The position numbers and the translations under genes were made by a program. The notes under the pieces are model-generated. The model ran no database searches and was not told where the DNA came from. It worked only from the letters and a program-made list of their open reading frames with translations. Shown piece by piece: positions 6,577-15,846 of a DNA stretch of 48,338 nucleotides. Positions within the stretch are counted from its first letter, which is position 1; each line of letters begins with the position of its first letter. This stretch comes from an uncultured Prevotellaceae bacterium (GTDB lineage: Bacteria > Bacteroidota > Bacteroidia > Bacteroidales > Bacteroidaceae): assembly GCA_900315745.1 (NCBI GenBank), contig ONAG01000019.1, positions 1 through 48,338 on the forward strand, written 5' to 3'.

Positions 6577-7287
6577 CTACAGGTAAAAATCAGATGTAAG
6601 CTGTCTGTACCAAGCAGACCTGCATCCTGGCGATACTTCAAGCACCTCCTCTGCCACCTCCACAAAATCAGAATGTTGCTTTCTGAACGCCAGCAAGTAT
6701 CTCTTTGGATTCTTGGTTGGAGTGGTTTTCACGGCACACGATCTTGTGAGAAAAAGACCAGCTGCTGCAGCCTCCCTTTCAAACATCAGCTTGTAGTCGA
6801 AAGGTATGATGGCGGAGAACTCCCCCAATGGAGCCATCACCACGCTGACAGCCTGAAACAATTCTGCAAAAGGCAAGGAATCGGTATGACGCGCCATCCT
6901 CCGCGACGAATCAGGAGCTTTAAGAGCATTATCGAAAAAAGGAGGATTGCTCACCACTGCATCATAAAGTCCTTTCCTCGCGTCATCATTAGCGAACGTC
7001 TGCACTGGAGAGCAGAACACCTCCACCCTATCGGGAAATGGAGAATCAGCCACATTCTCCTCAGCCTGCAAGCAACATTCAGGGTCGATATCGACGGCAT
7101 CGACGCGAGCCTGCCGATATCGTTGAGCCATCATCAATGCCACAAGTCCTGTACCCGTGCCTATGTCGAGCACCCGTCTTCCCCCCTTCGCCCATGCACC
7201 AATCAGCACGCCGTCGGTACCCACCTTCATGGCGCACCTCTCTTGATGAACGACAAACCTTTGAAATCTGAAAAACGTGTTAGGCAT
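6577..7287 (-). CDS. trmN6: tRNA1(Val) adenine(37)-N6-methyltransferase
   Basis: SAM-dependent class I methyltransferase, 236 residues, family YfiC/TrmN6, which methylates N6 of A37 beside the anticodon of tRNA-Val. Visible: N-terminal FRFQRFVVHQERCAMKVGTD (substrate-side motif with MKVGTD), motif I VLDIGTGTGLVALM, acidic VDAVDID, and the N6-adenine signature SNPPFF. The C-terminal KTTPTKNPKRYLL also fits. Related NPPF enzymes (RNA or protein methylases) are possible but less likely given the N-terminus. It converges on the lipid kinase gene and diverges from lon. Confidence 0.85.
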   Translation of the reverse strand: MPNTFFRFQRFVVHQERCAMKVGTDGVLIGAWAKGGRRVLDIGTGTGLVALMMAQRYRQARVDAVDIDPECCLQAEENVADSPFPDRVEVFCSPVQTFANDDARKGLYDAVVSNPPFFDNALKAPDSSRRMARHTDSLPFAELFQAVSVVMAPLGEFSAIIPFDYKLMFEREAAAAGLFLTRSCAVKTTPTKNPKRYLLAFRKQHSDFVEVAEEVLEVSPGCRSAWYRQLTSDFYL

Positions 7288-7308
7288 AAATATTTTTTAT
7301 CAACTATG

Positions 7309-7342
7309 CAAAATTAATCAAAAAAGGTATCAATCACACAAA
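7309..7342 (-). promoter_or_regulatory. Promoter of trmN6
   Basis: Minus strand TAATTTTG (7309-7316) with TTTG (7339-7342) 22 bp upstream; consensus boxes, spacing one base longer than usual. Confidence 0.55.
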
Positions 7343-7360
7343 ATAATCATTTTTTTGCAC

Positions 7361-7368
7361 TACCTTTG
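7361..7368 (+). promoter_or_regulatory. Promoter -7 box of lon
   Basis: TACCTTTG, an exact TAnnTTTG match, 28 bp before the lon ATG. No heat-shock CIRCE-type repeat is visible. Confidence 0.65.
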
Positions 7369-7396
7369 CTGCTGATTTGAATTGACACTATAAAAT

Positions 7397-9856
7397 ATGG
7401 ATAGAGAACAACCAAGTGCATTCCAAATGATAGCGGATTACGAAGGAGACATCCGCCAACTCTTCGAGGTTGACGTAAATGGTGAAATACCCATTCTCGC
7501 CACCCGCAACATGGTGATGTTTCCTGGCGTGATATCGCCCGTGCTTGTGGGTCGCCCCACGAGCATCAACCTCGTAAAGAAGCTACACGACTCCCCCAAT
7601 GAAGTAATAGCAATATTCTGCCAGAAGGACCCGTCAATAGACAATCCTTCGGCATCCGACCTTTACGACATCGGCGTATATGCCAAAATCATCCGCGTCC
7701 TGGAAATGCCAGGAGCCAGTGGCAACCTGACAGCCATCGTACAAGGGTTGGGCAAGTGCAAGTTGCTTGGACTCAAGCGCACTCGCCCCTTCCTCACCGG
7801 GCTTACCCAGCCTGAGCAAGAGCTGCTGCCACAACACGACGATACAGAATTCAAGGCTGCGGTGGAAGACCTGCGCAGCATCTCCATCGAGTTTATAAAG
7901 AAAAACGACGAAATACCCGACGAGTCGCAATTCGCACTAACCAACATGACCAACAATGTGGTGACCGTGAATTTCGTCAGTTCCAACATGCCATTCAGCA
8001 TCACCGACAAGATAGATCTGCTCCGTTGCCCTTCCACAAAGGAGCGCGTGTTTGCACTTCTGAAAGTCATTCACAAGGAGATGCAGCTTGTGGAGTTGAA
8101 GCAGAACATCCGCATCCGCACCCGAGAGGACATCGACGAACAGCAGCGCGAATACTTCCTCCAGCAGCAGATAAAGAACATCAAGGAAGAGCTTGGCAAC
8201 GGCGAAGGCTCACCCGAGCGCCTGGAGCTGATAGAGCAAGCGTCGAACAAGAAATGGAGCGACGATGTGGAGAAGGTATTCTACAAAGAACTTGACAAGC
8301 TCGACACGCTCAACCCACAAAGTCCCGACTACAGCATCCAGATAAACTACCTTCAGACAATGGTAGGTCTGCCTTGGGGCGAATACACCATCGACGACAT
8401 GAACCTGAAGCGTGCCGAGCGCATACTCAACCGCGACCACTATGGCATGGAGAAGGTGAAGGAGCGCATCTTGGAGCACATCGCCGTGCTCTCGCTACGC
8501 GGCGACCTGAAATCGCCCATCATCTGCCTCTATGGCCCTCCAGGCGTGGGCAAGACCAGCCTCGGCAAGAGCATCGCCTCAGCCATGAAGCGCAAATATG
8601 TCCGCATATCATTAGGCGGACTACACGACGAGTCGGAGATTCGCGGACACCGTCGCACTTACGTGGGAGCCATGCCAGGCCGCATCATCAAGAGCATACA
8701 GAAGGCAGGTTCGTCGAACCCAGTGTTCATCCTTGACGAGATAGACAAGGTGACCCAGCACACCATAAACGGAGACCCTGCCTCGGCACTTCTCGAAGTG
8801 CTCGACCCCGAGCAGAACAACGCCTTCCACGACAACTACCTCGACATCGACTACGACCTGTCGAAGGTGCTCTTCATTGCCACAGCCAACGACCTGAACA
8901 CCATTCCCCGCCCCCTGCTCGACCGCATGGAAATCATTGAGGTGAGCGGATACATCACAGAGGAGAAAATAGAAATAGCCAAGCGCCACCTGGTGCCCCG
9001 CGAACTTGAGAATACCGGACTATCCACACTGGATGACAAGCCCACCTTCACCAAGTTGGCAATAGAGCGAATCATCGAGCAATACAGCCGTGAGAGCGGT
9101 GTCAGACAGTTGGAGAAGCAAGTGAACAAAGCCTTCCGCAAGTTGGCTTTCATCAAGGCTCGCGACGGAGAACTGCCATATACCAAAATCACACCCGACA
9201 AGCTCGACGACCTCTTGGGCAAGCCCCCATTCTACCGCGACATCTACCAAGGCAACGAATACGCAGGCGTGGTGACCGGACTGGCATGGACGAGCGTGGG
9301 TGGCGAGATACTATTCATCGAAACCTCGCTGAGCAAGGGAAAAGGAGCCAAACTCACCCTCACCGGCAACCTTGGCGACGTGATGAAGGAGTCGGCTGTC
9401 ATCGCATTGGAATACGTGAAGGCGCATATCGACACCCTTCATGTAGATTACCGCATTTTCGACCAATGGAACATACACATCCACGTGCCAGAGGGAGCCA
9501 CCCCAAAGGACGGTCCATCGGCAGGCATCACCATTGCCACCTCGATAGCGTCCGCCATCACACAGCGCAAGGTGAGGCAAAAGACCGCCATGACCGGTGA
9601 GATAACCCTGCGCGGCAAAGTGCTCCCCGTGGGCGGCATCAAGGAGAAGATACTTGCTGCAAAGCGTGCCGGCATCACCGACATCGTGATGTGCAAGGAA
9701 AACAAGAAAGACATCGACGAGATACCAGCCATCTACCTCAAGGGCGTGGAATTCCACTATGTGGAGAATGTGAAAGACGTGTGGGACTTTGCCCTTACCG
9801 ACGAACTGGTGGACAACCCTGTGACACTGAAAGTGGAAGAAGACAACGACAAGTGA
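7397..9856 (+). CDS. lon: ATP-dependent Lon protease
   Basis: 819-residue AAA+ serine protease that degrades misfolded and regulatory proteins in the cytoplasm. Domains in order: N-terminal LON substrate-binding domain (about 30-235, starting IPILATRNMVMFPGV), AAA+ module with Walker A GPPGVGKTS (~380) and Walker B VFILDEIDK (~443), and the C-terminal protease with the catalytic Ser708 in PKDGPSAGI and Lys749 in PVGGIKEK. Length and all catalytic motifs are normal. The tgt gene starts one base after its stop, so the two are almost certainly co-transcribed, probably with the lptG-like gene and the helicase behind them. Confidence 0.97.
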   Translation: MDREQPSAFQMIADYEGDIRQLFEVDVNGEIPILATRNMVMFPGVISPVLVGRPTSINLVKKLHDSPNEVIAIFCQKDPSIDNPSASDLYDIGVYAKIIRVLEMPGASGNLTAIVQGLGKCKLLGLKRTRPFLTGLTQPEQELLPQHDDTEFKAAVEDLRSISIEFIKKNDEIPDESQFALTNMTNNVVTVNFVSSNMPFSITDKIDLLRCPSTKERVFALLKVIHKEMQLVELKQNIRIRTREDIDEQQREYFLQQQIKNIKEELGNGEGSPERLELIEQASNKKWSDDVEKVFYKELDKLDTLNPQSPDYSIQINYLQTMVGLPWGEYTIDDMNLKRAERILNRDHYGMEKVKERILEHIAVLSLRGDLKSPIICLYGPPGVGKTSLGKSIASAMKRKYVRISLGGLHDESEIRGHRRTYVGAMPGRIIKSIQKAGSSNPVFILDEIDKVTQHTINGDPASALLEVLDPEQNNAFHDNYLDIDYDLSKVLFIATANDLNTIPRPLLDRMEIIEVSGYITEEKIEIAKRHLVPRELENTGLSTLDDKPTFTKLAIERIIEQYSRESGVRQLEKQVNKAFRKLAFIKARDGELPYTKITPDKLDDLLGKPPFYRDIYQGNEYAGVVTGLAWTSVGGEILFIETSLSKGKGAKLTLTGNLGDVMKESAVIALEYVKAHIDTLHVDYRIFDQWNIHIHVPEGATPKDGPSAGITIATSIASAITQRKVRQKTAMTGEITLRGKVLPVGGIKEKILAAKRAGITDIVMCKENKKDIDEIPAIYLKGVEFHYVENVKDVWDFALTDELVDNPVTLKVEEDNDK

Positions 9857-9857
9857 G

Positions 9858-10985
9858 ATGACCTTCGAGCTACAGCACACAGACCCATATAGCGATGCCC
9901 GCGCCGGAAAGATAACCACCGACCACGGAACCATCGAGACACCCATATTCATGCCCGTAGGCACCTGTGGCAGTGTGAAGGGCGTGCATTTCAGGGAATT
10001 GCGCGACGAGGTGCATGCCCAGATCATATTAGGCAACACCTACCACCTGTACCTGCGCCCAGGTCTTGACATCCTGCGAGCAGCAGGCGGTCTGCACCGT
10101 TTCAACACCTGGGACCGCCCCATACTCACCGATTCAGGCGGCTTTCAGGTATTCTCGCTCACCGGCATTCGCAAGCTCCGTGAAGAAGGTTGCGAGTTCC
10201 GCTCCCACATCGACGGTTCCAAGCACTTCTTCACCCCAGAAAACGTGATTGACACACAGCGTGTGATAGGCGCCGACATAATGATGGCGTTCGACGAGTG
10301 CCCTCCAGGAACCAGCGACTACAGCTATGCCAAGAAAAGCCTCGCCCTGACCCACCGCTGGCTCGACCGCTGCCTGAAACGAGTGGAGCAGACAGCCCCA
10401 CTCTACGGCCACAGCCAGAGTCTGTTCCCCATTGTCCAGGGCTGCACATACAAAGACCTGCGCACAGAGTCTGCCCACTTTGTGGCAGACAAGGGTTGTG
10501 ACGGCTATGCCATCGGAGGTCTTGCCGTGGGCGAGCCAACAGAGGTGATGTATGAGATGGTGGAAGTGGTGAACGGCATACTGCCCAAGGACCGTCCCCG
10601 ATACCTAATGGGCGTGGGCACACCCCAAAACATATTGGAAAGCATAGAGCGCGGCGTGGATATGTTCGACTGCGTGATGCCCACACGCAACGGGCGCAAC
10701 GCCAACCTATTCACCTACGAGGGCACAATGAACATGCGCAACAAGAAATGGGAAAACGACTTCACTCCCATCGACCCCGACGGATGCGAGGTGGACCGGA
10801 TACACACCAAGGCATACCTGCACCATCTTTTCAAGGCACAAGAACTACTTGCCTTGCAGATAGCCAGCATCCACAACCTTGCTTTCTACCTACGCCTTGT
10901 GGGCGACGCCCGCCGGCATATCATCGCCGGCGACTTCACCACATGGAAATCCGGTATAATAGAGCAATTGGGCAGACGCATCTAA
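9858..10985 (+). CDS. tgt: Queuine/preQ1 tRNA-guanine transglycosylase
   Basis: 375 residues. Exchanges guanine-34 of GUN-anticodon tRNAs for preQ1, in queuosine synthesis. Visible: GNTYHLYLRPG, TDSGGFQVFSL, AIGGLAVGEP, and GVDMFDCVMPTRNGRNANLF with the nucleophilic Asp. Odd point: the zinc site expected as CxCx2C before AYLHHL reads DPDGCEVDRIHTKAYLHHL, so only one of three cysteines is present, although the distal His in SIHNLAFY is kept. Either Bacteroidales Tgt enzymes have lost or rebuilt this structural zinc site, or this protein is a variant. It starts 1 bp after lon and ends 13 bp before the permease gene. Confidence 0.93.
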   Translation: MTFELQHTDPYSDARAGKITTDHGTIETPIFMPVGTCGSVKGVHFRELRDEVHAQIILGNTYHLYLRPGLDILRAAGGLHRFNTWDRPILTDSGGFQVFSLTGIRKLREEGCEFRSHIDGSKHFFTPENVIDTQRVIGADIMMAFDECPPGTSDYSYAKKSLALTHRWLDRCLKRVEQTAPLYGHSQSLFPIVQGCTYKDLRTESAHFVADKGCDGYAIGGLAVGEPTEVMYEMVEVVNGILPKDRPRYLMGVGTPQNILESIERGVDMFDCVMPTRNGRNANLFTYEGTMNMRNKKWENDFTPIDPDGCEVDRIHTKAYLHHLFKAQELLALQIASIHNLAFYLRLVGDARRHIIAGDFTTWKSGIIEQLGRRI

Positions 10986-10998
10986 GACAGCAGACGGC

Positions 10999-12219
10999 AT
11001 GAAACGAGCAACCATCCGCAAGCACATCAAGGCACTGAAAGCATGGCGAGGCATCAGAAGCTTCTCCCGCAAGGCGTGGGGATGGCTCCGCAATGCCGGC
11101 ACCCTGCTGAAATGGCTCACACCAAAGCCCTACATGAAGCGGATGGACTGGTATATCATGAAGAAATTCATAGGCACGTATATATATGCCATCGTCCTCA
11201 TCATTTCGCTCTCCATAGTATTCGACGTGAACGAGAACCTTGCAAAGTTCTCGCAATACAATGCTCCACTAAAGGCAATCGTGTTCGACTACTATGTCAA
11301 CTTCGTGCCCTATTTCGCCAACCTCTTCAGTCCCCTGTTCGTATTCATCGCCGTCATCTTCTTCACCTCCAAGATGGCAGGAAACTCAGAGATAATAGCC
11401 ATACTCGCTTCCGGGATGTCGTTCAAGCGGTTGCTACGTCCCTATATGTTCTCATGCGTCATCATTTCCTTAGTCTCCTTCTACTTGGGAGCCTACGTCA
11501 TACCACACAGCACGGTGATACGCCACAACTTCGAAACCCTATACAAGAACAAGCGCAAGAACACATCGGCGGAGAACGTGCAGTTGCAAGTGGGTCCTGG
11601 CGTGATAGCCTACATCCAGTTCTACGACAACACCCGCAAGTGCGGCTATGGCTTCTGCCTTGACAAGTTTGAGAACAAGAAGTTGGTTAGCCACATGACA
11701 GCCACCGAGGTACAATACGACACCATCAGCGACTCCAAATTCCACTGGAAGGCATCCAACTGGAAGATACGCGAATTGAAAGGTCTGAAAGAAGAAATCA
11801 CCCAAGGTTACCAACAAGACACACTGATCATGATGGAGCCTGCCGACTTGGTATATTCCAAAGGCCAGCAGGAGACTTTCACCAGTCCAGAGCTGCTCGA
11901 CTACATCTCAAAGCAGCAGAGTCGCGGTTCGAGCTACGTGGTGCAATATGAAGTGGAATACCACAAGCGCATCGCCTCATCGTTGGCATCATTCATCCTC
12001 ACCATCATCGGGGCATCACTATCCTCCCGAAAGCGAAAGGGAGGCATGGGCATGTATCTCGGCATCGGTCTGGTGCTGAGTTTCACCTACATCATGCTAC
12101 AGACTGTTTCATCCACCTTTGCCATCAATGCCGGTCTGCCACCCATCCTTGCCGCGTGGGTGCCAAACCTCACATTCATACCCGTGGCATACTTCTGCTA
12201 CCGTCAAGCACCCGACTAA
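10999..12219 (+). CDS. LptF/LptG-family permease (lipopolysaccharide export)
   Basis: 406 residues. YjgP/YjgQ family inner-membrane component that, with LptB ATPase and the periplasmic bridge, moves LPS to the outer membrane. Membrane segments are visible early (FIGTYIYAIVLIISLSIVF; LFSPLFVFIAVIFF; MFSCVIISLVSFYLGAYVI) and at the end (SLASFILTIIGASL; YLGIGLVLSFTYIML; WVPNLTFIPVAYFCY), with a periplasmic beta-jellyroll between about 180 and 320. LptG-like rather than LptF-like, uncertainly. The first ~45 residues are an unusual basic extension; ATG 11134 (MKRMDWYIMKKF) matches the usual family start and may be the true one. Follows tgt by 13 bp. Confidence 0.88.
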   Translation: MKRATIRKHIKALKAWRGIRSFSRKAWGWLRNAGTLLKWLTPKPYMKRMDWYIMKKFIGTYIYAIVLIISLSIVFDVNENLAKFSQYNAPLKAIVFDYYVNFVPYFANLFSPLFVFIAVIFFTSKMAGNSEIIAILASGMSFKRLLRPYMFSCVIISLVSFYLGAYVIPHSTVIRHNFETLYKNKRKNTSAENVQLQVGPGVIAYIQFYDNTRKCGYGFCLDKFENKKLVSHMTATEVQYDTISDSKFHWKASNWKIRELKGLKEEITQGYQQDTLIMMEPADLVYSKGQQETFTSPELLDYISKQQSRGSSYVVQYEVEYHKRIASSLASFILTIIGASLSSRKRKGGMGMYLGIGLVLSFTYIMLQTVSSTFAINAGLPPILAAWVPNLTFIPVAYFCYRQAPD

Positions 12220-12286
12220 CCATCGGGGCGTCACCATCATGCCATAAGGCACAAGTCCCCCTACCCCAATCACCAACAATAGAACA

Positions 12287-13585
12287 ATGAGATTTGACGA
12301 ACTATATCTGAACGACAACATCCTTGACGCTCTCGATGACATGCGCTTCGAGACATGCACCCCCATACAAGAGAAATGCATCCCTGAAATACTCGACGGT
12401 CACGACCTTATAGGTGTGGCGCAGACCGGCACCGGCAAGACAGCAGCCTACCTGCTGCCCATCCTGAGCCTCATAGACGATGGATTCTACCCCGAAGACG
12501 CCATCAACTGCATCATCATGAGTCCCACCCGCGAACTGGCACAGCAGATAGACCAGGCAATGGAGGGATTCGGCTACTACCTCGACGGCATCAGCAGCGT
12601 GGCAGTGTATGGCGGCAACGACGGAGGACGCTACGACAAGGAGACCAAGGGCCTGCAGTTGGGTGCCAACGTGGTGATAGCCACCCCAGGACGCCTGATA
12701 AGCCACATCACAATGTCGCACGCCGACCTCAGCAGAGTGTCGTTTTTCGTACTCGACGAAGCCGACAGGATGCTCGACATGGGATTCAGCGACGACATCA
12801 TGAAGATAGCAAGCCACCTGCCTAAGAGCTGCCAGACCATCATGTTCTCTGCCACCATGCCACAGAAGATAGAGGAGCTTGCCAAGACGTTGTTGAAAGA
12901 CCCTGTGGAGGTGAAACTTGCCGTGAGTCGTCCGGCAGACAACATACGCCAGATGGCATACGTATGCCACGAGAACCAGAAATTAGGCATACTGCGCCAC
13001 CTTTTTAAAAATAACGAGTTGGTTCGCGTAATCATCTTTGCCAGTTCGAAACTCAAGGTGAAGGACATCAACCGCTCGCTACGCCAGATGCACATCAACA
13101 GCGGCGAGATGCACTCCGACCTGGACCAGAGCCAGAGAGATGCTATGATGTACCAGTTCAAGAGCGGACATGTTGACGTGCTTGTGGCAACCGACATTGT
13201 GGCACGTGGCATCGACATCGACGACATAGCCACCGTGATAAACTTCGACGTGCCCCACGACTCAGAAGACTATGTACACCGGATAGGCAGGACAGCCCGC
13301 GCCCAGCGCGACGGCAAGGCAATCACTCTTGTAAGAGGTCGAGAGATACGCGACTTCATGCAGATAGAGAAGTTCTTGGGATATGAAGTGGAGAAGACAC
13401 CACTACCCGCAGGTCTTGGCGAGGCTCCAGAATACAAGCCAATGAAAGTGAGCACAAGCCGCAATGGCAGAAGACGTGACGACAGCAAATCACGACGCAG
13501 TAGGCACGGAGGCCATCAAGACAAAAGGCAAAAGAATAAAGGCAAGGAAAAGAAAGGCAACGAAAGACGCCCCACCAAACCTTGA
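12287..13585 (+). CDS. DEAD-box ATP-dependent RNA helicase, RhlE-like
   Basis: 432 residues. Unwinds short RNA duplexes, with roles in ribosome assembly and RNA decay. Motifs in order: Q motif around TCTPIQEKCIP, motif I AQTGTGKTAAY, Ia PTRELAQQ, GG, TPGRL, II VLDEADRML, III SAT, IV VIIFASS, V ATDIVARGID, VI HRIGRTARA. The C-terminal 60 residues are rich in Arg, Lys and Gly (RNGRRRDDSKSRRSRHGG) and probably bind RNA. It follows the permease gene by 67 bp on the same strand, with no strong terminator between, so read-through from lon-tgt is likely. Confidence 0.93.
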   Translation: MRFDELYLNDNILDALDDMRFETCTPIQEKCIPEILDGHDLIGVAQTGTGKTAAYLLPILSLIDDGFYPEDAINCIIMSPTRELAQQIDQAMEGFGYYLDGISSVAVYGGNDGGRYDKETKGLQLGANVVIATPGRLISHITMSHADLSRVSFFVLDEADRMLDMGFSDDIMKIASHLPKSCQTIMFSATMPQKIEELAKTLLKDPVEVKLAVSRPADNIRQMAYVCHENQKLGILRHLFKNNELVRVIIFASSKLKVKDINRSLRQMHINSGEMHSDLDQSQRDAMMYQFKSGHVDVLVATDIVARGIDIDDIATVINFDVPHDSEDYVHRIGRTARAQRDGKAITLVRGREIRDFMQIEKFLGYEVEKTPLPAGLGEAPEYKPMKVSTSRNGRRRDDSKSRRSRHGGHQDKRQKNKGKEKKGNERRPTKP

Positions 13586-13720
13586 CAACACTTTGTCACA
13601 CCAAAATATGTAAAAGTATCAAAAAACCCATAAAAAACGTACAAAAAATTGCTTTTTATTTGAAAAACGAGCGTTTTTGTGACTTTTTTCATGTTTTTCT
13701 AAAATAAATCTATCATTTTG

Positions 13721-13751
13721 TTTGGTGGTAAAAATAAAATGTTTACCTTTG
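13721..13751 (+). promoter_or_regulatory. Promoter of gdhA
   Basis: TTTG (13721-13724), 19 bp, TACCTTTG (13744-13751): a perfect Bacteroidetes promoter. Transcription should begin near 13757, so the in-frame ATG at 13718 cannot be used and the start at 13811 is favoured. Confidence 0.85.
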
Positions 13752-13810
13752 CACCGTCAAAAAAAGGAGAAACATTTTTAAACAATAACAACAAACAAAG
13801 TAAAAAGATT

Positions 13811-15145
13811 ATGATTGCATCAAAAGTTGTAGAGAATCTTCAACAAAGATTTCCAAATGAGCCTGAATACATCCAGGCAGTGAGTCAGGTATTAGGTACC
13901 ATCGAAGAAGAGTACAACAAGCACCCCGAGTTTGAGCGTTCCAACTTGATAGAGCGCCTCTGCATTCCCGACAGAATTGTTTCATTCCGTGTGACATGGA
14001 TAGACGACAAAGGCAACGTTCAGACCAACATGGGCTACCGCATCCAGCACAACAACGTGATAGGCCCGTACAAAGGCGGTATCCGTTTCCACGCTTCGGT
14101 GAACCTGTCAATTTTGAAGTTCCTCGCTTTTGAGCAAACATTCAAGAACTCCCTCACCACACTTCCAATGGGTGGAGCAAAGGGTGGTAGCGACTTCTCG
14201 CCCCGTGGCAAGAGCAATGCCGAGGTGATGAGATTCTGCCAAGCCTTCATGACCGAGCTTTACCGTCATGTTGGAGCCGATGAGGACATCCCAGCAGGCG
14301 ACATAGGTGTAGGTGGTCGCGAAGTAGGCTTCATGTTCGGCATGTACAAGAAGCTCACCCATCAGTTCACTGGCATGCTCACTGGCAAGGGCCTTGAGTT
14401 CGGCGGTTCACTCATCCGTCCAGAAGCAACTGGTTATGGTAACGTATATTTCCTCCAGAACATGCTCAAGACTCGCGGCATCGACATCAAGGGCAAGACC
14501 GTCCTCGTCTCTGGTAGTGGTAATGTAGCCCAATACACTGTGGAGAAGTGCATCCAACTTGGTGCCAAGGTGGTGACAATGTCAGACTCCGATGGTTACA
14601 TCTACGATCCCGATGGCATCGACCGCGAGAAGCTCGACTGGATCATGGAACTGAAGAATGTGGAGCGTGGCCGCATCCGCGAATATGCTGAGGAATACGG
14701 TGTGAAATATGTGGAAGGTGCCAAGCCATGGGGCGAGAAAGCCGACATCGCACTGCCATCAGCCACACAGAACGAGATTGACGGCGACGCCGCCCGCACA
14801 CTGGTAAGCAATGGCGTGATTGCCGTGAGCGAAGGTGCCAACATGCCATCTACCCCAGAGGCAATCAAGGTGTTCCAAGATGCCAAGATACTCTATTCAC
14901 CTGGAAAGGCAGCCAATGCCGGTGGTGTGGCAGTGTCGGGTCTGGAAATGAGCCAGAACTCAGAGCGTCTGCACTGGAGCCGCGAGGAAGTGGATGCCAA
15001 GCTTCACGACATCATGAACGACATTCATGCCAACTGCGTGAAATACGGTACCGAGAGCGACGGTTACATCAACTATGTGAAAGGCGCCAATGTGGCAGGC
15101 TTCCTGAAAGTGGCAAAGGCAATGATGGCACAAGGCATCATCTAA
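13811..15145 (+). CDS. gdhA: Glutamate dehydrogenase, NADP-type
   Basis: 444 residues, the normal length of hexameric bacterial GDH. Reductive amination of 2-oxoglutarate, the main ammonia-assimilation route in many Bacteroidales. Visible: NMGYRIQHNNVIGPYKGG, the catalytic-lysine loop PMGGAKGGSDFSP, GDIGVGGREVGFMFG and the dinucleotide fold VLVSGSGNVAQY. The residues after the second Gly-rich strand (SDSDGYIYD) fit NADP preference, but cofactor is inferred from the family. The start at 13811 (MIASKVVENLQQRF) is set by homology and by the promoter, which lies after the longer start. Monocistronic, with its own terminator. Confidence 0.96.
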   Translation: MIASKVVENLQQRFPNEPEYIQAVSQVLGTIEEEYNKHPEFERSNLIERLCIPDRIVSFRVTWIDDKGNVQTNMGYRIQHNNVIGPYKGGIRFHASVNLSILKFLAFEQTFKNSLTTLPMGGAKGGSDFSPRGKSNAEVMRFCQAFMTELYRHVGADEDIPAGDIGVGGREVGFMFGMYKKLTHQFTGMLTGKGLEFGGSLIRPEATGYGNVYFLQNMLKTRGIDIKGKTVLVSGSGNVAQYTVEKCIQLGAKVVTMSDSDGYIYDPDGIDREKLDWIMELKNVERGRIREYAEEYGVKYVEGAKPWGEKADIALPSATQNEIDGDAARTLVSNGVIAVSEGANMPSTPEAIKVFQDAKILYSPGKAANAGGVAVSGLEMSQNSERLHWSREEVDAKLHDIMNDIHANCVKYGTESDGYINYVKGANVAGFLKVAKAMMAQGII

Positions 15146-15216
15146 GCAATTTTCCTGCAAAGAGATGTTCTTGCATCCCAACAAATAAATAAAGCAAGGA
15201 CAACGATAATGAAAAA

Positions 15217-15252
15217 TCTCCCTCCATCCTAAGATGCGAGGGAGACTTTTTT
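15217..15252 (+). terminator. Terminator of gdhA
   Basis: 8-bp stem TCTCCCTC (15217-15224) with GAGGGAGA (15238-15245), 13-nt loop, then CTTTTTTATTTTT. Confidence 0.85.
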
Positions 15253-15305
15253 ATTTTTACTCAGAGAAAAAAATAATTCTTGCTTGTCCTTTTCCTTGAA
15301 AGACA

Positions 15306-15725
15306 CTAATCTTGTTTATCCATTTCCTCCTTAGCCATCTTTTCGTTCAAGAACTCGTCCACTTCCATAAGTTCATCCTCATCGAACCATTCCGAAAGTT
15401 TCTCCTTGGCTTTCGTCTTGACATCCTCTGGCACGTCTCCCCAAACCTTGCTGACCACAAAGAGGAGCACCGAGAGGTCATCGCTCAGCCCCACGATTGG
15501 AATGGCATCAGGCAGCACGTCGAGGGGACTGATGAGGTAGCCCAATGCACCAATAATCATTGCCTTGTCCTTGACCGGCACATTCTTGCTCTGCAGAGTA
15601 TAGAACAGCACCAAGGCAGCAAATACCAGTTTGGAACCAGCCCTTTTGGCTATTTTAGAAATCTTATCGACAAACCCCTTGGGGGAGAACTTGTCGGAGT
15701 ATGACATGAAGTCGGGTAATTCCAT
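15306..15725 (-). CDS. DUF1232 (YkvA-like) small membrane protein
   Basis: 139 residues. The central hydrophobic segment (AGSKLVFAALVLFYTLQ) is followed by the family core KAMIIGALGYLISPLDVLPD and PIVGLSDDLSVLLFVVSKVW. The motif Y-x-SP-x-D-x-x-PD is diagnostic of DUF1232. The C-terminus is acidic and charged. Function of the family is unknown; some members are membrane-linked. It has its own promoter back to back with that of the next gene and points toward gdhA. Confidence 0.85.
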   Translation of the reverse strand: MELPDFMSYSDKFSPKGFVDKISKIAKRAGSKLVFAALVLFYTLQSKNVPVKDKAMIIGALGYLISPLDVLPDAIPIVGLSDDLSVLLFVVSKVWGDVPEDVKTKAKEKLSEWFDEDELMEVDEFLNEKMAKEEMDKQD

Positions 15726-15753
15726 ATTATTACGGTTTTGTTGAAAAACATGG

Positions 15754-15784
15754 CAAAATTACTCTAAATTTTGAATTACACAAA
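15754..15784 (-). promoter_or_regulatory. Promoter of the DUF1232 gene
   Basis: Minus strand TTTG (15781-15784), 19 bp, TAATTTTG (15754-15761). Confidence 0.75.
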
Positions 15785-15790
15785 ATTTTA

Positions 15791-15822
15791 TTTGTTAGAA
15801 ACGACAAATTGCAGTATCTTCG
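15791..15822 (+). promoter_or_regulatory. Promoter of the 130-residue membrane protein gene
   Basis: TTTG (15791-15794), 20 bp, TATCTTCG (15815-15822, one mismatch to TAnnTTTG), 24 bp before the ATG. Confidence 0.6.
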
Positions 15823-15846
15823 CACAATAAAAACCCTTTCAAGGCT

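Noticed and set aside
13718-13810. Upstream start for gdhA at 13718
   Set aside because: The perfect promoter lies downstream of it and family homology begins at 13811.
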